A stretch of DNA of 47,028 nucleotides. Source: Allomyces macrogynus ATCC 38327. Its lineage: Eukaryota > Blastocladiomycota > Blastocladiomycetes > Blastocladiales > Blastocladiaceae. The notes below the pieces were generated by a model. That model searched no databases. It saw only the letters and a program-made list of their open reading frames with translations, and was not told where the DNA came from. Where the stretch lies: positions 482,240 through 529,267 of the forward strand of contig GG745364.1 of NCBI GenBank assembly GCA_000151295.1, in the 5' to 3' direction. Shown here in pieces: positions 29,533 to 40,474 of this stretch (positions are counted from its first letter, which is position 1; each line of letters begins with the position of its first letter). The position numbers and the translations under genes were made by a program.

Positions 29533-31160
29533 ATGATCCGGGGAAGCTCCAGTCGCAGTTTTTCGGGTCTCGATGGACCACGAACCGCCGAATCAACGCA
29601 AAATCCGTCCACCGGCCGCCGTGCGCCAAGTGCCGACCAGAAAATCTTCACGACGTCCAACATGATTGCAGCCTACGTGCGCGCACACGCTCGGCACAAG
29701 CATGCATACGGTCCCAGCGCAATCCACGTTCCACCCTCGACACAGTCTCGCTTGTCGATCAGTTCTCGAGGGCGTGACGACGGGGACGATGCCGACGTGC
29801 AACATTACTACGACATTTCCCATTTGCCGCTCCAAGCACTAGGGATTACCGGGTTCGAGGTACCACCGCGCATCGCATCGGCACGCTGTGCTGGTGCTGC
29901 TCATGACCGTCAACTGACGAGATCCCCCCGTTCAACTCGGGGATTGATTGCCATAGCGCAGCGCGTTCCACTCGTTCCTCAAGCTCCGCGGTCTGTGATC
30001 CACCATCTTCCAGTCCTGTCGCGCTGTGACCAACTCACGACGCCCATCTCGTTTTTCCTCCAAGTGCTCTACTTGTACGACAATGAGGTCGCCAGCCTCG
30101 ACCCGCTGTCGGCGCTGCCGTGCCTCGACCAGCTCTACGTCCAAGGCAACCGCTTGACCTCGCTCGACCCGTTGAGCGGCATGGCCTACTTGACGATCAT
30201 GCACGTGAGCCGCAGCATGGGAGTGACTTGCTCGTGTCATTGGTCTCACTATTTCATCGCTCAATCTAGTGACGCGTCGGGCAATTCGATTTTCCGCATT
30301 TCGAACCTCCAACTCCCCTCGCTCAAAGAGCTGCATCTGGAACGTCAAGTGTCCGCACCTAAAGGACTGTTTGACGCGCGCGGCCCGCTGACCTGGTCTC
30401 TGGACATCGTTGCGGGCACGAACGAGCTCCCCGTCCGTTTTTTGAGCGGTTTGGCGAACCTTGGGTTCACGCGCTCATTCGCTCGTTCTTCGCGTCTAGG
30501 AACTCACGGTGCTCACGTTGAGCCATACACGGCTCGGGATCATGGACGGGATCGCGGAGTTGGACGCACTCGAGGTGCTCACCATGTCGGATTGCGGGAT
30601 CCACGATTATTCGGTCTGCATGATCGTCCAGGTGCCGCGTTCGTGCCTCTCGACTCATCCATAGCTATGATGCGATGTAGGTTCTCGAAGCGGCGTTGAG
30701 CCGGTGCAGCCAGTTGCGCACGGTGGACTTGACGCAGAACCCAGTCATGAGTACTGGCGCGCGGCTCCGCGACAAGATCATTCTTGGGCACCGGTTTCTC
30801 GGTCCGTTTTCTGTCGCACGGTTTTCAGTCAGCTATTTCGGTCCCTCCCCCTCCCCCTCCCCCCTCACTTCCCCTCCTCGTTTTTTAGAATCACTCAATG
30901 GCAAAGAGATCTCGCAAGTCGAGCGCCAGTTCCTCTTCAACTGGATGCACCGCAAGGACGCGAAACGGCTTGCACAACGTGGGGACCGCGCCGACTCGGG
31001 TGACGGTGCTGCCGACCCGTCGCGGCCACCGTCGCTGGACGCGAGCAAGGTCCCGACTTTGCCGCCGATCCGGTCGAGCTCCAAAGCCATCAGTACGCGG
31101 CGGGATAGTGGTGGGCGTGGCTCGACACGCGGGACTTTGCTCTCTTCGTTTGACAAGTGA
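29533..31160 (+). CDS. PPP1R42-like leucine-rich-repeat protein (centrosome/cilium family), multi-exon
   Basis: Likely exons are 29533-29859, 29957-29990, 30065-30200, 30270-30348, 30500-30631, 30681-30801 and 30889-31160; the stretch 30349-30499 is unresolved and may hold another small exon (LPVRFLSGLANL). Leucine-rich repeats are visible: LRVLYLYDNEVASLDPLSAL, LDQLYVQGNRLTSLDPLSGM, SGNSIFRISNLQLPSLKEL, LTVLTLSHTRLGIMDGI and LRTVDLTQNPVMSTGARLRD. The closing block LNGKEISQVERQFLFNWMHR plus KDAKR is the hallmark of PPP1R42 (LRRC67), a protein phosphatase 1 regulator at centrosomes and ciliary bases. The third intron seems to use a GC donor (AT|GCACGT), which keeps frame and yields a good repeat. 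The N-terminal 100 residues are variable. It suggests a flagellated life stage. Confidence 0.82.
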
Positions 31161-31294
31161 TGAGGGTCGGTTGGACTGCCGGTTGGTCGGTTGGTGAGTT
31201 CTCTGTGTAAGATTTCGAACATGGATGAAGAAACCCGTTCGCGATTGAATGTGGTTTGTCTTTTCGGAGCGCTCGTGCTGCCCAACACCTGCAC

Positions 31295-31344
<50 letters not shown>

Positions 31345-31345
31345 G
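31295..31345 (+). repeat. (TTG)17 microsatellite
   Basis: Seventeen uninterrupted TTG units lie between the PPP1R42-like and HIG1 genes. Read on the minus strand they would encode poly-Gln, but no supportable gene contains them. Confidence 0.97.
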
Positions 31346-31423
31346 ATCTCCCTGCAGCCCGCTCCCCATTTCCCCCACGTGCCAGTGGTTAATCAGGGAC
31401 CGGGGATCCTGCTGGCGGCCGGC

Positions 31424-31477
31424 CACTTCACTCACAATCACCACTTCACTCACAATCACCACTTCACTCACAATCAC
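31424..31477 (+). repeat. 18-bp tandem repeat, three copies
   Basis: Three perfect copies of CACTTCACTCACAATCAC stand head to tail with no spacers. The unit is short and adjacent copies abut, so it is a minisatellite and not a CRISPR array. Confidence 0.97.
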
Positions 31478-31530
31478 CCATCGACCAGTCGCTTCCGACA
31501 CCCCTCCTCACGTCCTCCTCACGCCCTGAC

Positions 31531-32075
31531 TCATGCCGACGGCGGGTTCGACGACGACGATGACGTGGTGGTCGGCGGGAACAGCGGCACGGCATTCGCC
31601 GGAATCACGTTCGGGTCGGGCTTGGGCTTGTTCGAGTAGTAGAGCATGCCCGCCGTCGCGGCAATCAGCGTGAACCCCTGCGCGGCGACACGCCACCGCA
31701 TCATTTGCTGCGACGTCTTTTGGTCGCCCGAGCGGAACGCCGAGACGCCCTTGAACAGTGCAAATACGGTCAAGCCCATGCCTGTGCTCGTGAGGGGATC
31801 GGCGCAGTGGGCAGCGACGACGAGGGCATGTTGGAGACGCGGTCGGTGCCGTGCAGGCACAGGAAACGCAGGGCGCAGGGGTCCGCGTTTGGTGCAGGTC
31901 GAGTTGGTGCGTCGTGTTGGAAGTGATCAGGTCCGCGCGTTTGAATCAGTCCGGGTGAACCTCGAAGCAGCAACAGCAGGAGCGGCAAAATGAGCGTACC
32001 AATCGGCACGAGCGGCTCCTCCTTGCACTTGCGCTTCAACTTTTGCGTGAACGTTTCAGGGACGTAGTACGGCAT
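31531..32075 (-). CDS. HIG1-domain inner-membrane protein (Rcf1-like), 2 exons
   Basis: Exons 32075-32000 and 31781-31531 give 108 residues; the intron starts GTACGC and ends GCACAG, and joining restores EEPLVPIGMGLTVFALFKG. The HIG1 domain is complete: KLKRKCKEEPLVPIG, a first membrane helix, AFRSGDQKTSQQMMRWRVAAQ with the conserved Gln and Arg residues, and a second helix (GFTLIAATAGMLYY). In yeast Rcf1 this domain stabilises cytochrome bc1-oxidase supercomplexes in the mitochondrial inner membrane. The protein ends in a Pro/Ser tail (TTTSSSSSNPPSA) and lacks the extended C-terminal helix of Rcf1, so a HIGD1/2-type protein is equally possible. The second intron-free candidate start near 31860 lacks the conserved KCKEEP block and was rejected. 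Confidence 0.88.
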
Positions 32076-32797
32076 CGTCGGTCGCGGTGGTGGAAAGGAA
32101 TTGCGGTGCGGGGTCAGGTCGCGTCGGGCGTGTTGATGGTGGTCGGATTGGTTGACCGACTTGATCCAAGGTCGCGCGTCGATCGGGGTCGGCAGACGCT
32201 CACGCTGAGCCAACTGCGGCCAGTTGCGGAGACTGAGCTCGGTCGAGGAGGAGGTGTTCTTGCGTGCGGTCGCGGTGGGGGGTTGACGACGCGGCGAGAA
32301 GAGAGACCAGTTCGCGGAAATGGAACGATGGACTTGATGGTGCATCAACCAGTCAACAACCGGCCCACCTCGACGCTAAAACTGACCCGGGCAAGCCGGC
32401 GCGTCCCGCCCACGCCCGCCCCGAACAACGGAGGAGGATCGCCCAGCAACGCCAGGACACAAGTTTTTCGCAACAAAACGAACACGAGGATGTCGGAAAA
32501 GGGCGGCAATCGCGATCCAGCAACGACCAGCCTTCTATACTATCGCAAATTGAACAAAAGGACACAATTACAGCGCGGAAACGAGAATCAACAACACGAG
32601 CCGGTCGGATCACATCCAGTCGACTGTGCGAAGGGGACAAGAGGGTACTCCGTGCGGTCCCACGTCACAATAGCCGAGAAAAAAAGAAAAGGTCGCAAGA
32701 GAAGCAGTGAACGATGACGGGCAGGTACTCAGGGTCGCAGTTGGCTTACGCGGCAGCCGACGAGGGTGCGCGGATACTAGAAAGCGAGCGGTCGGAT
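32076..32797. other. Intergenic region upstream of HIG1 gene
   Basis: About 720 nt between two genes transcribed leftward. It would contain the HIG1 promoter and the 3' untranslated region of the Hsp70-like gene. It turns AT-rich around 32460-32710. No gene was seen. Confidence 0.45.
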
Positions 32798-35177
32798 TCA
32801 GTCAGGACCGGTCCAGCTGCTAATACCCTGAGCAAACGAAACGCGCACGTACTTGAAACTGCCGTGGTTCAAGAACTGGCTCCATTGCTGCCCCGTGTTC
32901 TCGTCGACGATGCGCACCGACAGCTCGACGCGGCCATACCCAATCTCAATTGCAAACGACGGCAGCGGCGCGCCCGGTGGCGCCGGTGGGATCTCAATCG
33001 AAATAGTGCCCAGTTCCGTGCACGCTGACTTTTCGAGACGCAGAGGCGCCGTAACGCCCGGAACGTTGGACTGGTCCGGCACACTGTCCGACGCAAACAC
33101 GGTCACGTTGATCGTCGACTGATTGGCCGTGTAGACCTTGAACCCGGACCGCGAGTAGACGGCATTGTAGGGCACGGCCTGCCCCTTGGTCAGGAAGCAG
33201 TAGACGGCCTTGGACACAAACGCGCGCGACAAGTCGGTCGGATTCTGCTGGTCGTAGGTCGTGATCTCCTCGGGAACGTCCATGGCCGGGTTGAAGTGCC
33301 GCAACACGCCAATGCCAATCGTCTTGCGCGCCCGCCGCGACTTGATCGACTGGTGGTTGATGCAGCACCACACGGCACCGCGCACGACCGCAGCCTCGGG
33401 CCGCCGCGGCGACACGGGGAACTCGATCATCGACGCAATCTCCGGGTCCGACGTGATGCGCTGCTGCAGGTACCGGTTGCAACCAAAACCGCCCACGACG
33501 TAGAGGTACTTGACCTTGGCCAGGCCCGTCTCGCGCGCTTTGTAGAGCTGCTTCCGCACGAGGTCAATGATCTGCTCGACGGCCGGGTCAAAGAAGGACC
33601 GCATGTCGGCGTCGGTGACGTGAATCTCCATGTCCTGCAGCGCCTCAGCCTTTTCGGCGGGCATGATCTTGACGAGCGCCGGCGGCAGTGTAAAGTGCTC
33701 GTCCTGCGTGCCAGAAAAGGACCTCTTGAGCGACTCCCACCGCATTTCCATGTCGTTGTAGTACCGATGGAACTCGGGCTTGGTCTTGAAGTCGCGGTAG
33801 GCCTTGAGACCAATCTTGTTACGCATGAAGATCTCAAACTTGGTGTCGACCGACGTGGCGCCCGCGAAATTGCCGTCGCCGACCGTCAGCTCCTCTAGCT
33901 CGTTGTCGGCGTCGAGTCGGCACAAGAACAGATCGGCCGTGCCGCCACCGCAGTCGACGACGAGCATCGACGAGTTGGGCTGGATCGTGAACGGCGACTC
34001 GTGCACGCACGCCAGAGCCGCAGCTTCGGGCTCGTAGCAAAAGAGCAAATGCTTGGAGTTTTCGTTGGAGATGAGACCAGCGCGCGCAGCGGCGCGGCGG
34101 ATACCTTGGTGCGCCTCGTGCGACCAGCCGACGGGAACTAGCAGAAGCAGCAGACAATCGTCAGCTTTTCTAAATAAAAAATAAGCGTAATCAAGAGAGA
34201 AAAAAAGAAAGTACCGGTGAAGCAAAACAAAAAGTCGTCGGCGACCAGGCCCGTGTCGGTCGGGTAGGATGTGGCAATGATGCGGAGCATTTCGACACGC
34301 AGGCAGGCGAGATAGTCGGCAATAATGTCGACAGGCTGCATGTTTGGCGGCACCGTCGGGCGCATGATCTCGGGCGTGTTGGGCTCGAGCGCGAGCTTGA
34401 TGCGCTCGATGCGCGTAAACGAGTCGGCGCCCGTGCCGCGCTTGGCCGTCCAACCCCACCGGGGGTCGAGACTCGGGTTCTCGCGCGGGTAGGCAATGAT
34501 GGTCGGCGTCTTTTGCGAGAAGACCCCCTGCGGCTGGTCCTCCCAGTCGTCCTTGCCGATAATCGACATGTCGGCCGTGTTGCGGGTGACAGACACGCGG
34601 CCGAGCTTACCGCGCTGGTCGTCGGGGACGCGGAAGATGGCAAAGCCGGTGAACGTGGTGCCAAAGTCGATGCCCTAGGAGAGTGGTAAAGCAGAGGAAA
34701 CCGTGAGTCCAAAGTGACTTGGTGTGTCCCTCATCGACAACGTCTGCATCTGGCGCAAGCCGCCCCCGTGCACCCCATGCGTACCACCATGAACTTGACG
34801 GGCGGCAAGTCGGTCTGCTCCTTGAGTGCCGAGTAGGCGGGCGGCGCCTCGATGCCGCCAGGCTTGGTGGGGAGCGCCGGCATGGCGGGCGGCGGCATGC
34901 CCGGCATGGGCATCGGCGTAGGCATGGAGATGGGCCGCTGCGGCGGCGTCGTGTTGTTCATGGCAGCCCAGTAGCCCTGGTAGGGCGGCCCGTTGCTGCG
35001 ATCCGACCCATTCGTGCCGTAAGGGTCGAACTGAGGCTGTTGGGGCGGCGGCGGGGGGCCGTTCATAGTGCCGGGCATGTGCGCCTGCGAGTGCGACAGG
35101 ACCTGTGACTGCGACAGCGGTGGGGCGTTGAGCGCGACGCCTGACGCCGACTTGCGCGACGAGGAGCCAAAGCACAT
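32798..35177 (-). CDS. HSPA12-type Hsp70-family ATPase, 3 exons
   Basis: Exons 35177-34785, 34674-34215 and 34137-32798 give 730 residues with all phases matching. The actin/Hsp70 nucleotide fold is clear: phosphate-1 loop GIDFGTTFTGFAIFRV (starting at residue 132), phosphate-2 loop MLVVDCGGGTADLFLCRL, and adenosine motif YLYVVGGFGCNRYLQQRI. The divergent phosphate loops and the lack of a normal substrate-binding domain and EEVD tail are features of HSPA12A/B relatives, which are frequent in fungi. Exon 1 encodes a Pro/Met/Gln-rich disordered leader (130 residues) with a PPAY sequence (IEAPPAYSALKE), a potential WW-domain ligand. The C-terminal beta-rich part (AIEIGYGRVELSVRIVDENT) ends GISSWTGPD. 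Substrate and partner are unknown; a cytosolic chaperone-like or signalling role is inferred. Confidence 0.9.
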
Positions 35178-37540
35178 GGCGGCAGCGGTGGCGGTGGTCT
35201 GCTAGGTTGGCGGTGCGGTTGCGGTGCTGAGTGGGGCCGGCACGGGTTGGGGTCGGCGGGTCGTGCGGGTCGCGGGTGCAGGAGAGCGTAATGCAGCAAG
35301 TTGCAGGGCGCGGCTCGCCGCAGGCAAGGAAAGGTGCAGCGTCGTGGGCGAGTGTATCGTTGACTGTTGGGATTTGTCGAGGACGAGCGCGTGGTCGACG
35401 GAGAAGGGCGTGGTTGCGCTTCAACGTGGAGCAGACCGAGGTCGACCCGCCCAGGCGGAAGCCTCCACCGCTGGCTGCACGTGTGTGGCGCGGTGAGCGG
35501 CGCAGCCGCGTGCCAGCCACGGCAACTGCCTGGCTCACGGGCGCTGGCCACCTTCGCCACCGCGCACTCCCTCATCTGCCGCGCTCCAGGCCAGCACAGC
35601 ACGGCCCTCTTGCGCATCCTCTCTGGCCAGCAAACTCGCGCCTCGCAACTCGCAACGCGCTCAAGCTTTCCTTCAGTTTTTGCTGCTCCGGCTCAACCCC
35701 AACCGAGTCCTGGATGTTGGAATCGACCGTGGACTCAGCGTTCACTGCGTCGCGCACACCGCCTCAAGGACTTGCCGATCGCACGACCGACGTGCGCACG
35801 CGCAAGACTCATTTCAGGTCAATTATCGCGAGAACCTCAACAATACAGGCAACACTGCATAGAAACGGACAGGACCACAATCCATTGAGATGCGCGCAAA
35901 AGGCGACCAGAAATCGACGAGAAGCAGCCAGAAATTGACCAGAACCCACCAGTTCAATCGACCACCATCAACTGGATCAAATACGCAGGCGATACACACT
36001 GCTGAACAACGACCTTGATCTCTTCTTTGTAGGGGTGTCCGTCAGATATCGCGTCGGTGCCGTCCTTTGTCGAGCCAGTATGGCCAGTGGGGAAGTGTGG
36101 TGGGGAGGTGTGGTGCAGGTGTCGCAAGTCTTTGCCACAGTGTCCCTCACACTGCTAGTCGGCCAGTTCAGTCTGGCCGATGACGATCAGGCCATGATTG
36201 TGCAGCTCCGCCCTCTCCGACCTCACCCTCGTGGACCCGTTAGTGGAAGCGCGTTATGCATCTGTATGAGGTCTCGATCATTTTCAGCAGAAGAGATGCG
36301 CGCATTGGCGTTAGTGCGCATGGGCGTGCGCTACCACCCCAGCCAAAGTCGCAACTGTTTGGGACCATGAGAGTTTGTTGTGGGCCGAACAATCGTGCAG
36401 TTGCATCGTACGTGACGCGCAAACGCGCATAAGGAACAGTGATCAGGTGGGATGTGCACATGAGCTGTGGCTGTTTGTTGTGTGAGCCAACAACCACTGA
36501 AACTCAGTTCAACTCACCTCATCTGGCAGTGCTTGGAATGATACAATTGACAAAGCCAACCGTTGCGCAAACCGCAGTAACAATTACACGCATGCAAACC
36601 TGCCACCACAACGCCATACACCCAAGTGCAAGGAGGTCGCCTGATCACACGCCTTGCCACCCGCCCGTTCCACTTTGGTTCTTGTCGGCAACAATGCTGC
36701 ATCAGAAAGCATCAAACCGTTCTGGACCCCAGGTTTGGAAGATGTGTCCTAGAGGGACCGCGAGCTTATGGGATAATTTTCAAAATTTGTACAGCCAGTT
36801 GGCAGCTGCATGAGGCCCTTGAATCGTATCGCGTGCAGCTGCTGATTGTTGAGCGCTGTTGAAGCACGCACGCGCGTTTTTACGGGCGCAAGGACGCCGG
36901 GGAGGCCCCTGCGCGCACATTCGCTGTCAACATGAGCTCTGTCGAGAGAACTTCCGTGTGGTGAGATCCCCTTTTCCATTGCGTGCGCTATTTCTCAGCT
37001 CGCTCCATTTTTCTTCCGTGGTGCCGAATGGTGGCGCTGAAAACCGGCTAGGCTATTTGTTGCTGCGTGCGAGACAGGGGAGTTTTGACGTTTTTCCGGA
37101 ACTGGTGCAATGGCTTGCACTCACAACTATTTGGTTGTCACCTTGCACAAGTGTTCTCAGTCATGTGCACCTGAACTGGCCTTGCCTAGACCCCTTCAGA
37201 CTCTTCGATCGTGTGATCCAAATGGCGGCATCTGACAAGTGATTCGCTTGTCATTGGTTGAGCGCATGCACGCCTGCTGCTCCCCACTGCCCAGCTCATG
37301 GACAGCATCCAACCACCTGCATGCTTGTTTCGAGTCTCTTTCGTTCCTTCAGGCGTGCGCACGACAGTTGTGCACCACGCGCTTTCCGCTTGATCCAGGT
37401 CCGCGTGCTGATGCTGCTTGCAAGTGCCGGCAACATGCCAGATCAGCTGACTGCACAATGAAGGTCAATCGGCCAATAGAAATATTGTACACGGCAGCAG
37501 GGTTACTGAGCCGATCCACTCGTTCAGCTGCGAGTTGCGA
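35178..37540. other. Gene-poor stretch, AT-richer, before the fungalysin pseudogene
   Basis: Almost 2.4 kb without a supportable gene. The left part (to about 35950) is GC-rich promoter-like DNA of the Hsp70-like gene; the rest is clearly AT-richer with only short frames. No transposon domain, terminal repeat or RNA gene was seen. It may be the relic of older insertions. Confidence 0.4.
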
Positions 37541-37550
37541 CTATAAATCC
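37541..37550 (+). promoter_or_regulatory. TATA box of the fungalysin locus
   Basis: CTATAAATCC lies 107 nt upstream of the ATG at 37657, the usual position for a strongly regulated fungal gene such as a secreted protease. Confidence 0.6.
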
Positions 37551-37656
37551 TGGCCGCCCCCTTGCCCCTGCTGTCGATCAGCATTCAGCCCGCCTTGCTC
37601 TTCTGCATTCGCGGCGTAGACAAGCCCCATAGACCCGCCCTCACTGACTCGTCACC

Positions 37657-40073
37657 ATGGCCTTCATCTCGTCCGCGTGCAAGTTCGCCATCCTCTTCCT
37701 CCTCGCGCTCATTGCGACGCAGGCGATCACGTTTGTCGATGCTGCGCGCAAGACCAAGGTCCCAGCCATCTCGCACAGGACGTTCTCCGAGGTTTCAGCC
37801 CCTGCCATGTCGCTCGTCGCTGGCACGACTGACGCCAAGACGGCTGCGACCAACTTCCTTGTCAATGAGCTGCACTTCCCGGCGTCTGAGTTCATCATCA
37901 AGGATGTCATTCCCGTGTCGAGCGGTGTCACAGCCATTTACACGCGCCAGGTCATCAACAGCCTGGAGGTCATGAATGGCGACATCAATGTGAACGTGAA
38001 GTACGTTTTGAATTTTCTACGTTACAGTGCTGGAGCGCCAAACCACTCTGTCCACCTAATCTGACCGCAGATTATCTCCCTTCTCCACCCATCCAGAAAT
38101 GGCCAGGTCATCTCATACAGTGACTGCTTCTACCATGGTGCGCGCCCCTCGCGCCCCAACATTGGCAACCAGGAGTCGGCTGGTAATGCTGGCAAGGCCC
38201 CTGCTGACAACTTCAAGTCGCTTGCCAACTTTGTCGGCGTCAAGCCCAGCAAGGTCGACGTCAAGGAAATGACACAGGAGGGCGGCGCCAAGGGCCCATC
38301 CTATGAGATCATGTCTGATGTCGCTGCTGAGAAGGTGCCCGTCAAGTACGCCTATGTGCAGAACGGCAACAACCTCAAGCTTGTTCAGTCGTTCCAGGTC
38401 AAGCTGGCCAATGAATCGGCGTGGTACCATGGCCACGTGAACGCACAGACGGGCGAGGTTGAGGCGCTCAACAACTGGTTTGCCAACGCCAAGTACTCGG
38501 TTCTGCCTGTTGGCACCGAAAACCCGAACAAGGGGCCGATTACCATCGTGGACTCATCAATGGCGGTCAAGATGAACGCATCGCCGCAAGGCTGGCACTC
38601 TACAGGTAGCGCCTCATACACTGACACGCATGGCAACAAAATTCAGGCACAAGTTCATGTTATTTTTCGCGTTTGTCATTTCTCCCTTGGGGATCCTTCT
38701 GCTATTCTCCTGCTTCTCCACCGTTTCCCGTTCTCAAATCGTTACTGACCCTGAACTTGTGCGCACCACTCCCTCTCTTCCAGCCCAACACGGCAACGGC
38801 CTCCAAGAACGTGCGCCCGTCCGGCAGCTCAACGCTCGATTTCTCGGCCATCAAGCCCGACTTTACCAAGGCGGTGACTTCGTACACGCCCACAGCGACG
38901 GTACAGCTCTTCTACATGCTCAACTCGGCCCACGATCTGTCCTATCAATACGGGTTTGATGAAGTGTCAGGCAACTTCCAGGTGCGCTTTCTTTTCGTCA
39001 TTGCTGCCATTCTGGAACGTCGTTTTGAATTTGTCGACTTACAAACGTGCTTTCACGTCAAAAGGTCAACAATTTCGGCAAGGGAGGCAAGGGGAATGAC
39101 GCTGTCATTGCCAATTTGCAGGACAAGTCAGGAACGGACAATGCCAATTTTGTGACGCCTCCAGACGGCCAGCAGCCGACGACGCGCCAGTACATCTTCA
39201 CGAAGACGACGCCGACGCGCGATGGCGTGTACAACTTGACGATTCCGTACCACGAGTTCATGCACGGCATCACCAACCGCCTGACTGGTGGGCTGTCAAA
39301 CACTGACTGTCTCAATGACCTTGAATCGGGCGGTATGGGCGAAAGTGGGGCGATGTGTTCGGTCTGGTTGCGAACGTATTGAAGTCTTTGTCGTCGTGCA
39401 GTGGTAGCTACCCCATGGGAGCATACGTCCTGGGCAGCTCGGTGGGGATCCAGACATACCCGTATTTGACAGATCTCTCAGTCTGCCCGAACACGTACTC
39501 CTCCCTCTCCAAGAGCGACTACCAGGAGGTGCATCAGATTGGGGAGATTTGGGCGTCAATGCTGCTCAAGGTCTACTGGTACTTGGTACGTTCTCTTGGT
39601 TTTTTGGCGTGATGTTGCGTTGGGAAGGGTCAATGAGTTGCGCGAAACGCGTCCTTAAGTAATAATCTGATCAATGGCGCAAACCATGGTGAGCACAGAC
39701 CAAGCTGACTCTTCCTTCTCCACCCAACCTGTTAGGTCGATGCGTATGGCTATGGCGATATTTTCGCGGCCTCAACAAGCAAGGGCGACTCGCTCTTCCT
39801 TCGACTCGGTACTTACCCCCTCACGTACCCACGCCCAGCCCTTGCGCGTTCTGACCACCGATGCAACCCGCTGTTGTGTTTGATGCGCTGAAGTTGCAAC
39901 TGTGCAACCCGTCGCTGGTCAATGCGCACAATGCAATCATTCAGGCCGATGTCAACCTGAAGGGCGGCGCCAACAAGTGTGCAATCTGGAAGGGCTTTGC
40001 TAAGCGTGGTCTTGGGTATGGCGCCAAGGCTGGCATGTACACAAACTCGAATACGTTGCCTACAGGCTGCTAA
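37657..40073 (+). pseudogene. Secreted M36 fungalysin metallopeptidase, apparently inactivated
   Basis: Segments are 37657-38000, 38097-38652, 38784-38981, 39065-39585 and 39736-39808, then the tail from about 39874. It starts with a signal peptide (CKFAILFLLALIATQAITFV) and an FTP-type propeptide. The peptidase core has [14 protein letters not shown], which supplies HExxH, and further on the glutamate of GGMGE, the third zinc ligand; the C-terminal [19 protein letters not shown] is typical. Two lesions are seen. Right after GGMGE (about 39344-39348) the frame breaks by one base, so one frame stops at 39382 while the conserved [12 protein letters not shown] continues in another. And the last intron (GTACTT at 39809) meets no AG where frame continuity demands one; the site reads GCTG at 39873. 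A sequence error could explain the first, hardly both. Confidence 0.85.
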
Positions 40074-40332
40074 ACGCGTGGCATATCAGGAAGTATCGTG
40101 CATTGATGAGAATTGTTGAGCGTGTAGAAGCAGTCTGTAGAGAAAAATGTGGTTTCGGGGGGCATGGACGGTCTGGTGCTGTTCCCACTGCTCTAGAAAT
40201 GAATAGAAGCGCATTTGGAGTCACAAATCTGATTAATCTTATGCTCGAGTGTCAGCACACACTTCATCTGACTGGTTTAACACCCTGACATCAGAGCAAA
40301 ACCGTCAAGTTTGAGCAAACTGACTGCAGGGC

Positions 40333-40474
40333 TGATATGGTGTCAAGTGTGGAACAAGCCTGTCGTACCCAGAGGTACATTTGGGCGTTTATATACATGT
40401 AATGACAAACGGGAATCAACAACAACAACAACAAGTATGCAAAGGAGCTAGACGGGTAGCTCTACTTCACATCA
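40333..40474 (-). repeat. Ty3/gypsy-type 3' LTR, copy a (142 bp)
   Basis: Read on the minus strand it begins TGATGTGAAG and ends CACCATATCA, the TG...CA form of an LTR. It carries a TATA motif (TATATAAAC on the minus strand) and a TTG-repeat run. Copy b at 45967-46108 has the same length and order with scattered mismatches. Confidence 0.82.

Larger units (their letters stand above)
31161..31530. other. Repeat-bearing convergent spacer
   Basis: This spacer between two converging stop codons holds a TTG microsatellite and a three-unit tandem repeat, listed separately. Nothing else was seen. Confidence 0.6.

Noticed and set aside
31424..31477. Possible CRISPR-like repeat
   Set aside because: Units abut with no spacers and the organism is a eukaryote; it is a minisatellite.
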